Shown here piece after piece: positions 12,969 through 20,840 of a DNA stretch of 39,329 nucleotides. Source of the stretch: Pseudomonadota bacterium (GTDB lineage: Bacteria > Pseudomonadota > Gammaproteobacteria > Xanthomonadales > Xanthomonadaceae); the NCBI GenBank assembly GCA_018242485.1, contig JAFEBV010000033.1, forward strand, positions 1 through 39,329, written 5' to 3'. The notes beneath the pieces were generated by a model. The model was not told the DNA's origin. It saw only the letters and a program-made list of their open reading frames with translations, and searched no databases. Positions within the stretch are counted from its first letter, which is position 1. Every line of letters starts with the position of its first letter. Both the position numbers and the translations under genes were made by a program.

Positions 12969-14189
12969 ATGACGCACTACCTGCTCGCAGGGCGCGTGGT
13001 GGATGCCGATGCGCCGGATCTGCAGACGCACTTGGCAGCAGCGCACAAGGCTCGCCAGCGGCCATCGTGCCTGTGCCGCGGCCGCGCGGCGCCTGTGCCG
13101 ATGTACTTGGCCAGGCATGGCCAGCTGGTGGTCATCAAGCGCTGGCCGAACGGCGGCGCTGCGCACGATGCCGACTGCGACCACTACCAGGTGCCAGCCG
13201 CTCTATCCGGTCGCGGCGCACTTGAAGAAACGGCAATCAAGGAAGACGAGGAAAAGGGCGAGACGGAGCTGCGCGTCGCGTTTTCGTTGCGCAAGATGCC
13301 CGGTCGCGCGCCGCCGACAGGCGGCGGCGAATCCGGCGATGACGTGAAAACCGAGTCCGCGAAGCTCACGTTGCTGGCAACGCTGCACTACTTGTGGGAT
13401 GAGGCGGGCCTGACGCGCTGGACGCCGGCAATGGCTGGCAAGCGCAGTTGGGGCACGGTGTACCGCTACGTCGGCCACGCGATCGCCGGCAAGCGGACGA
13501 AAGGCGCAGCCCTGGTCGATGCCGTGCTGCTGCCCGAGCCGTACCGCGCCGAGGAAAAAGACGAACACGCAAAGCGCGTGAAGGCGCGCGTCGCACCGCT
13601 GGGGCGAACCAAGCCGCCGCAGCTGCTTTTGTGCATCGGCGAGATGAAGTCGCTCGAACCCTCGCGGTTCGGCATGAAATTGCTAGTGAAACATTTGCCG
13701 GAGTACCCGTTTTTCATGGAGGAAGATGCCGGCGCGAAAATCTGCAAGCGCTACGCACCGGCATTCGAGCTGGGCGAGCTCGCTGAGGGCGCGCACCTGG
13801 TCGCGGCGTTCACGTTCTCGGTGACGCCGACTGGAACCTGCCGGGTGGAGCGCTTCGCAATGATGGCCACGGACAAGAACTGGTTGCCGTGCGAATCATC
13901 GGCTGACCTCGATCTGACCGCGGCGTTGGTCGATGGCGGCCGCCGGTTTCGCAAGGGTTTGCGTTACAACCTGGGCCGTGATCGCGCCCTGGCCGGTGTG
14001 TTGCTGTCGGACACAGTACCGGCAACGGGCCTGTTCGTCGCCCCGCTCGATGTGGACGGCAACACTTGGCGCGAGGAAGCCGTCAAGCTCGCCGGCGAGG
14101 CGCAGATTGACGCCTGGGTGTGGTGTCCGGCCGAGGAAGAACGACCGGCGCTGCCTCCGGCGGCAGCGCCGGGAGCGAGCGCGGCCTAG
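12969..14189 (+). CDS. DUF1173-family protein
   Basis: A 406-residue protein from the ATG at 12969 (AAGGA 10 nt upstream). The N-terminal part has RPSCLCRGRAAPVPMYLARHGQLVVIKRWPNGGAAHDADCDHY, the Cys/His-bearing signature of DUF1173, which could bind a metal. The middle (KLTLLATLHYLWDEAGLTRWTPAMAGKRSW) and the C-terminal domain complete the usual family length. Members occur mainly on conjugative elements; the function is unknown. Its stop overlaps the convergent radC stop by 3 bases. Confidence 0.85.
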   Translation: MTHYLLAGRVVDADAPDLQTHLAAAHKARQRPSCLCRGRAAPVPMYLARHGQLVVIKRWPNGGAAHDADCDHYQVPAALSGRGALEETAIKEDEEKGETELRVAFSLRKMPGRAPPTGGGESGDDVKTESAKLTLLATLHYLWDEAGLTRWTPAMAGKRSWGTVYRYVGHAIAGKRTKGAALVDAVLLPEPYRAEEKDEHAKRVKARVAPLGRTKPPQLLLCIGEMKSLEPSRFGMKLLVKHLPEYPFFMEEDAGAKICKRYAPAFELGELAEGAHLVAAFTFSVTPTGTCRVERFAMMATDKNWLPCESSADLDLTAALVDGGRRFRKGLRYNLGRDRALAGVLLSDTVPATGLFVAPLDVDGNTWREEAVKLAGEAQIDAWVWCPAEEERPALPPAAAPGASAA

Positions 14190-14671
14190 ATCCAGCCGCG
14201 CGCTGCCAACGAGCAGTAGCCGGTGCCGCCGACCACGATGTGGTCTAGAACTCGAATTTCGAGCAACGCCAGCGCATCCTTGATGCGAAGAGTAACGGCG
14301 CGATCAGCGGCGCTAGGTTCAGTGGAACCGCTAGGGTGGTTGTGGCTGAGTACGACGGCCGCGCTGTTGAAACGAAGGGCCATCTTGGCGACCTCGCGCG
14401 GGTAAACCTCCGCGCCATCGATGGTGCCGCGGGAAAGCATTTCCACCGCGAGGATGCGGTGCCGGTTGTCGAGGAACAGCACATGGAACTCCTCGTGATC
14501 CAGGCCCGCGAGCTTGGCGATGAAGAAGTTGGCCGAATCGGTGGGCGACTGAAGGCTGCCCTGCCGTTCGAGGCGACGCCGCAAGATGTGTTCGGCTTGC
14601 GCGAGGATGGCGTCCTCGTTGGCAATGTAAGCACGCGGACTTGCGTCACGCAGAAAAAGGTCGTGTTGCAT
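14186..14671 (-). CDS. radC: RadC-family JAB/MPN-domain protein
   Basis: A 161-residue protein from the ATG at 14671 with AGGGAGC upstream. The metalloprotease-like motif is intact: the Glu in HEEFHVLFLD, then SHNHPSGSTEPSAAD (His-x-His with Asp ten residues on). There is no helix-hairpin-helix in front, as in the short RadC forms that mobile elements carry next to antirestriction genes. The name comes from an old link with repair that has not held up; the biochemical role is unknown. It is convergent with the DUF1173 gene. Confidence 0.93.
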   Translation of the reverse strand: MQHDLFLRDASPRAYIANEDAILAQAEHILRRRLERQGSLQSPTDSANFFIAKLAGLDHEEFHVLFLDNRHRILAVEMLSRGTIDGAEVYPREVAKMALRFNSAAVVLSHNHPSGSTEPSAADRAVTLRIKDALALLEIRVLDHIVVGGTGYCSLAARGWI

Positions 14672-14896
14672 GCTGTGCTCCCTGGTCGGCGAAATGCCGG
14701 TGCAGGAAGGCTTCACCGCCCGGCGCAGCGGGGCGGCGCACCCGCAGGGGCGCAACGCAGTGGAGCAGCGAACGCTTGCGCCGTCCCGCACGGGCGGTAG
14801 GACTGACGCACGCAACCGGCATGCGACCTTGGGGCTGTGGCTTGCACCGCACCGCTTCGGCGCTACAGGTCAAGGTGAAACGAACCGCCGCGACGT

Positions 14897-15283
14897 TTAT
14901 CTCGGAGCAAGGGCCTGCACACTTGCCACGAACGAGGCAACATCCTGCTTGCGGCGAATCGGGATATGCAATGCACGAGCGTTGACTTGCATCGTTTCGC
15001 TGTCGGCCTCGCCTGAGTGCAGGAAAACCGGCGGCACGCCACAGGAAGGGGACGGGTAGCCCAGGGCGCGCAGCACAGCCCAACCGTCCATCTCAGGCAT
15101 CTGGACATCGAGGACAATGCAGGCGAACGCTTGGCATTGGATCGCCATCAGCCCTTCGCGGCCGTTGCAGGCTTCCACGACATGAAAACCCGCCGCCTCG
15201 AGCAACGTGCGATAAAGGAAACGGGCGGTGGCCTGGTCATCCACCACAAGGACAGGCAGGGCGCGAGGCGCGCTGGCATTCAT
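14897..15283 (-). CDS. Single-domain response regulator (CheY-like)
   Basis: A 128-residue receiver domain with no output domain. The acidic pair is D15-D16 (VLVVDDQ), the phosphate acceptor D59 (CIVLDVQMPEMDG) and the switch residue S90 (FLHSGEAD). The usual Lys-Pro near residue 110 reads IPIRRKQD: K112 is present but the Pro is missing and the spacing is odd, so phosphorylation chemistry may be altered. No histidine kinase is in the window. It lies between radC and the DUF2958-like gene on the same strand, with spacers of about 225 and 127 bp. Confidence 0.9.
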   Translation of the reverse strand: MNASAPRALPVLVVDDQATARFLYRTLLEAAGFHVVEACNGREGLMAIQCQAFACIVLDVQMPEMDGWAVLRALGYPSPSCGVPPVFLHSGEADSETMQVNARALHIPIRRKQDVASFVASVQALAPR

Positions 15284-15410
15284 GCAAAATTCTCTGAGGC
15301 GATGGGGCTCCCGCCTGCCGGCGGTGGACCCTGCGGGTCTGCGTTCAGGCAGGATACCCGGCCCGCAGGAAAGGTGTAGGTGCGCAAGGCGACACGCGCG
15401 ATGGGCGGGT

Positions 15411-15893
15411 TCATGCGCGCACCGCCCGCATGGCCCGCACTTCCTCCAGGGTGCGCGGTACGAAATGCAGGTCCAGTTCAACGCGGTGGCTCAACAGCTC
15501 GACGATGCTGATATAGCCGTGCTCGCCATGCTGATCGTCGGAGAAAATGAAGGCCAATCCGTGGGCCTGGTGCTGGGCGCCAGGCACTTCATCGTCCGCC
15601 GCGCCCATGTCCTTCTCCGTGATGTACCAATCGGCGCCGTTCTTGAAGTAGTGCAGGTGCGCCACCGCTTGGTCTCCTTGCCCGTCGGTTTCGTAGGTTT
15701 TGGGCATGCCGTCAATCCGTGCGGCCAGCTCGGCCAGTTTGTCGATGAAGAACCTTTTTTCCTCGCCACGCATGGCGAGCTGCAATACCGCCATCTGCAC
15801 GGGTCCGATAAAGCGGCGCATGTTGGCCAAGGTTTCGGCCGTCAGTCGGCGCGAAGCCAGGGGCGGGGCAAGGGTGTCGGTCGTCATGGTCAT
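15411..15893 (-). CDS. DUF2958-like protein
   Basis: About 160 residues from MTMTTDTLAPPLASRR; an ATG two codons later (15887) is also possible. The C-terminal two thirds follow the DUF2958 pattern: a TYETDGQGD-like lead, HLHYFKNGADWYITEKDM, AHGLAFIFSDDQHGEHGYISIVELLS and VELDLHFVPRTLEE. The family is common on plasmids and integrative elements and has no known activity. It belongs to the same run of leftward accessory genes as the response regulator and radC. Confidence 0.75.
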   Translation of the reverse strand: MTMTTDTLAPPLASRRLTAETLANMRRFIGPVQMAVLQLAMRGEEKRFFIDKLAELAARIDGMPKTYETDGQGDQAVAHLHYFKNGADWYITEKDMGAADDEVPGAQHQAHGLAFIFSDDQHGEHGYISIVELLSHRVELDLHFVPRTLEEVRAMRAVRA

Positions 15894-16216
15894 CTGCTCC
15901 TGTGGTTGGCCCCGTTCGGGGTGGTTGTGACGCCTGCGGTTCGGTACGAACCGAGGGGTCGCGAACGCACCCGGATGGGAACCCAGCGGCCACGGCTGCG
16001 TGCGCCGTCAAGGGAAGCGAGCGCAGCGAAGCAGGGCAGGGGCTGGAGCGAGCGCAGCGAGCGACGACGCGGGCCCCTGTCCGGCCCTTGACGGGACAAG
16101 CGCGCGGTTGTGGCCCGGCAAGGAGCCGGTACCGGCGACGCGCAGGCGTCACGCCCTTGTGGGCGCGACGCCGCAGGCTTCAGACTCGCTCCTGATCGCC
16201 TTCAGGAAGCGCAGTC
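15894..16216. other. Non-coding GC-rich spacer
   Basis: No gene seen. It contains repeated AGCGAGCGCAGCGA words (about 16014-16064) and short inverted pieces around GGCCC/GGGCC. It separates the leftward DUF2958-like gene from the rightward gene at 16217 and probably holds divergent promoters, though no clear -35/-10 pair stands out. Confidence 0.45.
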
Positions 16217-16822
16217 GTGGCAGCAGTACCGTGGATCGCACGCCTTCGGCATTGGCGCGAAGTTCAGCAAGTCCAAGCGCAGATTCACCGCCAAGCGATC
16301 CCGGCGATCCCCGAGCTGCATTCGGTCACGCCGAATGAGGCGGTGTGGCGCATCCCAGTGCCGCGCCAATCCGACTGCTTTCTTGCGCTGGAGAAGCACA
16401 ACTACCCCCCACCCGAAGAGCACGTCGTCTTCATTGATGCGACACGCTTTTATCTCGCCTGGCTGAAGGGCGATCAGTACATACGCACGTCACCTCACGG
16501 TGACAGCGTGATGGCTCGCAAAGACATGCACCTGGATTACAAGTACGCGAATGTCGATCGGTACATGCAAGGCAGCAAGCGAATACTATGGCTACCCGAA
16601 CCGCATTACCTGCAACTCGGCGGTCGGCACGGCCGGATCCGCTTCACGAACGGCATCACCCGCACCTTGTGGCTCCTGAGCCACAACTGCCAAGCCTTTC
16701 CTGCGAGGGTAAGCACGCATGCGGAGGCAGTCGCCCTGCACAACGTGGCAGGTCTTCAGATGATTTGCACGGCCGAACTATTTGCACTCACACTCACCAC
16801 CAACAAAGTCGATGCGCAATGA
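16217..16822 (+). CDS. Protein resembling plasmid fertility-inhibition factors
   Basis: A 201-residue protein from the GTG at 16217, with AGGAAG 7 nt upstream. The C-terminal part has the pattern of the plasmid fertility-inhibition (FiwA/Pif-type) family: FIDATRFYLAWLKGDQYI, DMHLDYKYANVDRYMQG, then LGGRHGRIRFTNGITRTLWLLSHNCQAFPARV, where the family shows 'G.v.FtdGrHR..wL...G...P'. Such proteins lower transfer of a co-resident plasmid, often by acting on its coupling protein. The assignment is from remembered pattern, not a search. A perfect stem-loop follows directly after the stop. Confidence 0.6.
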   Translation: MAAVPWIARLRHWREVQQVQAQIHRQAIPAIPELHSVTPNEAVWRIPVPRQSDCFLALEKHNYPPPEEHVVFIDATRFYLAWLKGDQYIRTSPHGDSVMARKDMHLDYKYANVDRYMQGSKRILWLPEPHYLQLGGRHGRIRFTNGITRTLWLLSHNCQAFPARVSTHAEAVALHNVAGLQMICTAELFALTLTTNKVDAQ

Positions 16823-16823
16823 C

Positions 16824-16843
16824 GAAGCCCCGTGAGGGGCTTC
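16824..16843 (+). terminator. Stem-loop after the fertility-inhibition-like gene
   Basis: GAAGCCCC-GTGA-GGGGCTTC is a perfect 8-bp stem beginning 2 bp after the stop codon. There is no T run after it, so termination may be weak or the stem may protect the RNA end. Confidence 0.6.
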
Positions 16844-17209
16844 GGGGCCGTCGGTGCTTGTGAAGTAACCGGGTGCTGCTGCCTAGATGGCGGCTGGTGA
16901 CACGACAGTTGGGTCTGCTCCGGAGCAAGCAGGGCAGCAACGCATCGGCATCACCGACCGCCACGCAATTCGGCGAGGGATGGTAGCCGCATGGCCGCGA
17001 CGCCAGGCGCGGGGCGAAGCCCGACAGCCCGGCCCGTAGGGGGCCGCAGCCGATCGTCGCCCCTGATATCCCGCACCGGACGGCCGGGAATCGTCAGAAA
17101 AACAGCCGTTCGGCTCGCAACTCCCGGATCTGCTGAACAATTTGCACTGGATCAAAACTCCGCGGCGGCCCGAACGCCGGCGGGGAAAAAGGGCTAGGAT
17201 GAATCTACA
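16844..17209. other. Non-coding spacer before the second response regulator
   Basis: I see no gene with good start and codon pattern here. The stretch is GC-rich with inverted pieces around CGGCCCG/CGGGCCG and CGCCGG. It likely carries the promoter of the gene at 17210; TTTGCACTGGATCAAAACTCC near 17142 is the most AT-rich part. Confidence 0.4.
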
Positions 17210-17743
17210 GTGGACGTCATCCTCCTTGACGATATGGAATCTTCCCGCGCGGTGCTTCGCATCGTGTTGGAGAAGACAGCCACTGCTGTAAACATCCACG
17301 AATTCGACAATGGACTGAGAGCGCTCGAATGGACGCGCGATCGCGTTCCTGACTTGGTCGTCGTGGATCTGTCTATGCCAGGCATCAGCGGGATCGAGTT
17401 CACGCGTCGTTTCCGCATGGAATCACGACACCAGGAAGTTCCCGTGATCATGGTCACGGCGACCGACCATGCCGACGTGCGCATGGAAGCGCACAACGCA
17501 GGCGTGGACAACGTGCTGGCGAAACCCTTCTCTCCACGCGTGCTGCTGGGGCTGTGCAACAAACTCCTGCAGGAGCGCGCGGAGCAACGCTACCGGGCAG
17601 CCACTACAACAGGCCAATATCGCGCCCTGGGCCTGCACGTCGCTCAGGAAGCCGACAAGCTGACTCCGCAAGCGGAGTCGGGCGTCTACAAAGAACTGGG
17701 CAGGCGCATAGCCGAAGCCGTGCGCGGCATGCGCAAAGGCTAA
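17210..17743 (+). CDS. Response regulator with receiver domain and short C-terminal tail
   Basis: A 177-residue protein from the GTG at 17210. All receiver residues are present: D7-D8 (VILLDDME), D53 (VVVDLSMPGISG), T83 (IMVTATD) and K105-P106 (LAKPFSP), so it should accept phosphate. Past residue 120 there is no known output domain, only a helical tail (RAEQRYRAATTTGQYRAL...VYKELGRRIAEAVRG). No kinase gene is nearby. It may be phosphorylated by a host kinase and act by protein contact. The XRE regulator gene is convergent, 4 bp away. Confidence 0.9.
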   Translation: MDVILLDDMESSRAVLRIVLEKTATAVNIHEFDNGLRALEWTRDRVPDLVVVDLSMPGISGIEFTRRFRMESRHQEVPVIMVTATDHADVRMEAHNAGVDNVLAKPFSPRVLLGLCNKLLQERAEQRYRAATTTGQYRALGLHVAQEADKLTPQAESGVYKELGRRIAEAVRGMRKG

Positions 17744-17747
17744 CAGG

Positions 17748-18116
17748 CTAGTCGCTGGCACTGAGCAGATTCGTGACCAGATTGGTCACAGCAGACTGCT
17801 TGCTGCGAGAGAGGCGACGGAAATTCGTGAGCAAACGAAGCTCGGCGTCGTTGTAGACAAATTCCTGCATGTGAGCAGCCTCAGCCGGCGACTCAACCCC
17901 GTCGCGCAGCATGGGCCCGCGCCCCGTTGCCAACCACTCGAAGCTCACATCGCAGAAGCGGGCGAACAGGGCAAGATTCGCCGAGGACGGCGAAGATCCG
18001 CGTGCCGACTCCCACTGCGATATGGCCCCACGCGAAACCCCGATCCTGCGCGCCAATTGTGCTTGGGACTGCTTGGCATGGGCGCGAGCCCGAAGGATGC
18101 GGTTGGGAAGCAGCAT
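17748..18116 (-). CDS. XRE-family transcriptional regulator
   Basis: A 122-residue protein. The N-terminal helix-turn-helix is clear: ILRARAHAKQSQAQLARRIGVSRGAISQWESARGSSPSSANLALFARF, then FEWLATGRGPML, the linker typical of phage-like and plasmid XRE repressors. The last 45 residues are helical (AELRLLTNFRRLSRSKQSAVTNLVTNLL) and probably make dimers. No peptidase domain follows, so it is not a LexA-like protein. The AT-rich spacer of about 220 bp to the DUF418 gene on the opposite strand could hold its operators. Confidence 0.9.
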   Translation of the reverse strand: MLLPNRILRARAHAKQSQAQLARRIGVSRGAISQWESARGSSPSSANLALFARFCDVSFEWLATGRGPMLRDGVESPAEAAHMQEFVYNDAELRLLTNFRRLSRSKQSAVTNLVTNLLSASD

Positions 18117-18337
18117 GAATCACACCATTGCTATGGATTCTAAACGATAGAAGGACTTAACGATATACGTATATTTTAGGTTGCTATTCAATTGGAAGCA
18201 AGCTACAGCAAGGCCATGACGCGATGTAGCAAGCTATTCTATCTAGAAAAAAGACTGTGACCAGTTGCGCAGTTTTCCTTCCGCAGACATCGTCTATCAC
18301 AGAGGTAACCTTAAGCGTTCTGATTTGGACAGATTGG

Positions 18338-19738
18338 ATGTTTGATAGATCAAACAGCGATGATAGCTCAGTCCGGGGAGCGCCCACGAAGCGTCCACCC
18401 CTGGCCGCGACAGCGGCCAACGACCCCGCAGAACAACCCATCGGCCCGCTACAACAACCCACGGCGCCAGCGCGGCGAATTGCCGCTCTCGATGCCTTGC
18501 GCGGCGTGATGCTGGGTGGCATCGCGCTGATGAACATCGGTCTGTTCACAGCCTCGATGCAAACGATCGACAACGGCATCGACCCGAACCTCCACGGCCT
18601 GTCGTGGTGGGCCGATGCGCTGGTGTACACGCTGCTGCACGAGAAGGGGTGGGTTCTGTTCTCGATGATGTTCGGAGTCGGCTTCGCGGTGATGCGCCAA
18701 CAGGCGCGCACGCACGGCAGCCGCTTCGTGCGGGTTTGGATGCGCCGAGCGGCGGTGCTGCTCCTCATCGGCCTGATCCATGCAGTGCTGATCTGGCCAG
18801 GGGACATCCTGACCAGTTACGCGATGGCCGCCGTTTTGCTGCTGTTGCTGGCTCGCAACCTGTCAGCAAAGCACACGGCGATCCTCGGTGCATGCCTGAT
18901 GGCCATGCCACTGACAATCGTCTTGCTCAGCGCAGCGGACGCATGGGCTCATGGCACCACAGCCCTGCCACACGCGGCCGCGGCCGCAAGGCATCAAGCT
19001 GCCGAAGTAGCCGCACTGGCGCATGGAACCTACGGTCAAGCAACGGCAGAACGCCTGAGCTACCTGCTCGGAACCTTTCGCGAGCGCCTGCAATTCCTGC
19101 CATTGATCCTCGGCTCGGCATTGATGGGCGTGGCTTTGTACGACGTGGGCGCGTTTAGCCGACCGGAGCAGCATCGTCGATTGTGGAAGCGCATCCTGAC
19201 AGGCGGCCTCGGCGCCGGCCTCGGCATCACGGCCGTGAGCCTGATGATCGACGCAAGCCCCAACTTCACGGGCCCAACCGTCGAAGCTCACGATTACATG
19301 GCGAGCATTTTGCAGCTGCTTGGCTCGTTGCCGCTGGCGATGGCCTACGCGGCCCTGGTCATGCTGGCCTCCCTGACTGAACGCGGTGGCCGCTGGTTGC
19401 GCCACCTCGCGCCAATGGGACGTCTGGCCCTGACGAACTACCTAGTGCAGTCGCTGATCGCGACCACGTTGTTCTATGGCTACGGCTTTGGCCTGTGGGG
19501 CGAGGTCAGCCGTTTCGGCCAGGTGGCGATCGCGCTGCTGGTGTTCGCAATGCAAGTGCGGTGGAGCCGCTGGTACGTAGAGCGGTTTCGGTACGGCCCG
19601 GCCGAATGGCTGTGGCGCTGGGGAACGTACGGCGTAAGGCCTGCGTTCCGGGGAAGTCCGACGGCAGCTGAGGCGGACGGCAATGGAACGAGGGGTAGCA
19701 AGCCGGAAATGGCGCAAATATCAGCTATAAGCCATTGA
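18338..19738 (+). CDS. DUF418-family multi-pass membrane protein (YeiB-like)
   Basis: About 466 residues from MFDRSNSDDSSV; an earlier GTG at 18257 would extend it. After a polar N-terminus the family start appears (RRIAALDALRGVMLGGIALMNIG, about residues 50-72). About nine hydrophobic segments follow, then the C-terminal DUF418 hallmark GRLALTNYLVQSLIATTLFYGYGFGLWG and RYGPAEWLWRWGTYG. These inner-membrane proteins are related to acyltransferase-3-like folds and are thought to handle small molecules or modify envelope components; the substrate is unknown. It is the last accessory gene before the virB operon and looks like cargo. Confidence 0.9.
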   Translation: MFDRSNSDDSSVRGAPTKRPPLAATAANDPAEQPIGPLQQPTAPARRIAALDALRGVMLGGIALMNIGLFTASMQTIDNGIDPNLHGLSWWADALVYTLLHEKGWVLFSMMFGVGFAVMRQQARTHGSRFVRVWMRRAAVLLLIGLIHAVLIWPGDILTSYAMAAVLLLLLARNLSAKHTAILGACLMAMPLTIVLLSAADAWAHGTTALPHAAAAARHQAAEVAALAHGTYGQATAERLSYLLGTFRERLQFLPLILGSALMGVALYDVGAFSRPEQHRRLWKRILTGGLGAGLGITAVSLMIDASPNFTGPTVEAHDYMASILQLLGSLPLAMAYAALVMLASLTERGGRWLRHLAPMGRLALTNYLVQSLIATTLFYGYGFGLWGEVSRFGQVAIALLVFAMQVRWSRWYVERFRYGPAEWLWRWGTYGVRPAFRGSPTAAEADGNGTRGSKPEMAQISAISH

Positions 19739-19761
19739 TTTAGATACATAATAACTATTAT

Positions 19762-19778
19762 GCGAACTGTCAGTTCGC
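19762..19778. promoter_or_regulatory. Inverted repeat upstream of the virB operon
   Basis: GCGAACT-GTC-AGTTCGC has perfect 7-bp arms. It lies 40 bp before a candidate promoter and about 115 bp before the first start codon of the virB operon, in an AT-rich spacer. It could be a repressor site or the end of the DUF418 transcript; no T run follows it. Confidence 0.5.
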
Positions 19779-19817
19779 GCGCCGAAGGCTTGCCTTTAGC
19801 ATATCGTATGATTCATC

Positions 19818-19844
19818 TTGACGTATCATTTCAATTGTTTTAAT
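19818..19844 (+). promoter_or_regulatory. Candidate promoter of the virB2-virD4 operon
   Basis: TTGACG (19818-19823) followed by TTTAAT (19839-19844) with a 15-bp spacer, in the most AT-rich stretch of the neighbourhood. The spacer is shorter than ideal; TAATGT at 17 bp is the alternative. It is the only good -35 match between the DUF418 gene and virB2. Confidence 0.4.
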
Positions 19845-19875
19845 GTGTCTTTATGTGCATTTTGATAGGCCGCAA

Positions 19876-20418
19876 ATGAACGTGCATGGGTGGTGTCTCG
19901 GGGGGTGCCTGCTGGTGGCGAATGCCGTGCACGCGGCCTCGCCGGGCGGTGTGACACACGCCGCGCAAGTGGAAGCGCTGGTGGCGAGGGCCAATGCGCG
20001 AGTCGCCGCCGGGGAAGCACCGGCGGCCATTGAAGCCGATCTGACCCAAGAGCTTTCCGCATCAGGGGCGAAGGTCGAGCAACAGCCTCCGAGCTGGGAT
20101 GTGTATGCACAAGCGCGTTGGAAGCGCGAGCGCGACGAACCCGATGGGAGCGGGATGCGGCCATCGGAAAACAAGGAACCAAGACATGACGATGACTCGG
20201 CGGATGTATTTCGTGCCTACGCCGGCACTGCAAGCCAAGACAACCCTGTTCCCGGCCGAGCTGACCGACCTGTTGGCAAACGCCGCAGTACGCCAGTTGG
20301 CCATCTTCAAGGACGACGCGGGCTGGATGCTCAAGGTTTTGCCCAGCTGGAAGCCGGACTTCTACACGTTGGTTCATCACTCGCGAAAAAAGGAGATTCG
20401 TTACTACACGTCCCTTGA
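19876..20418 (+). CDS. Putative secreted protein at the head of the virB operon (3' part uncertain)
   Basis: From the ATG at 19876 the frame starts MNVHGWCLGGCLLVANAVHAASPGG, a good signal peptide with cleavage after VHA. A helical stretch follows (VEALVARANARVAAGEAPAAIEADL) up to about residue 75. From 20186 on, the frame overlaps a better gene in another frame and becomes rich in Arg, Asp and Gly without pattern. The gene may be real with a long coincidental overlap, or a frameshift or deletion may have joined it to non-coding sequence. I do not recognise the family. By place it could be a periplasmic helper of the transfer system. Confidence 0.45.
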   Translation: MNVHGWCLGGCLLVANAVHAASPGGVTHAAQVEALVARANARVAAGEAPAAIEADLTQELSASGAKVEQQPPSWDVYAQARWKRERDEPDGSGMRPSENKEPRHDDDSADVFRAYAGTASQDNPVPGRADRPVGKRRSTPVGHLQGRRGLDAQGFAQLEAGLLHVGSSLAKKGDSLLHVP

Positions 20419-20488
20419 CCGACTGCTGTCGAGCATCACCCGATCCGCACCACTACCACCCACCATCCTCTTCGGAGAAATCGCATGA
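20186..20488 (+). CDS. Small protein coupled to virB2
   Basis: A 100-residue protein, start MTMTRRMYFVPTPALQ, with AAGGA 8 nt before the ATG and a normal high-GC third-position pattern. Its stop overlaps the virB2 start (ATGA), so it belongs to the operon. The middle has strands and a basic hairpin (AIFKDDAGWMLKVLPSW, LVHHSRKKEIRYYTSLDRLLSSI). The layout resembles that of the small protein encoded at 2724-3044 and of ParC-type plasmid proteins. Function unknown; a regulatory or partition-linked role is possible. Confidence 0.75.
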   Translation: MTMTRRMYFVPTPALQAKTTLFPAELTDLLANAAVRQLAIFKDDAGWMLKVLPSWKPDFYTLVHHSRKKEIRYYTSLDRLLSSITRSAPLPPTILFGEIA

Positions 20489-20829
20489 ATGCTGTACTCG
20501 CTTCCGCTCAAACGCGCGGTGCCAAAGCCCTCGCAGGTTCCAACGCTCAGCGCTTCATGGCCTACGCCCTGCTGGTCGCTGTAGGCGCCCTCGTCATCGC
20601 CGCGCCTGAACAGGCCCATGCCGCAGCCGCGGCGCTGCAGAAACAGGGCACCTCGGCGCTGTCGTGGATCAAGACTGGGGTTGGCTTGATCCTGACCGTC
20701 GCCGTGTTGGGGTCAGGCGTTCTGGCCGCGTTCGGCCAGATGAGTTGGAAGACCGTCGGCCAAATTTTGATCGGTTGCATCGTCGCCGGGATGTGCACGG
20801 TGGTTGTTGCCGCCCTCTACACGCCCTGA
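20485..20829 (+). CDS. virB2: VirB2/TrbC-family pilin
   Basis: A 114-residue pilin precursor with GGAGAA before the ATG. A long leader ends near AAPEQAHAAAAALQKQ, where signal peptidase would cut after AHA. The mature part has two hydrophobic helices (IKTGVGLILTVAVLGSGVLAAF and TVGQILIGCIVAGMCTVVVAALY) joined by a short polar turn, as in VirB2 pilins that build the conjugative pilus. It sits first in the structural gene order virB2-virB3-virB4. Confidence 0.93.
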   Translation: MNAVLASAQTRGAKALAGSNAQRFMAYALLVAVGALVIAAPEQAHAAAAALQKQGTSALSWIKTGVGLILTVAVLGSGVLAAFGQMSWKTVGQILIGCIVAGMCTVVVAALYTP

Positions 20830-20840
20830 CCGTCGCCGCC

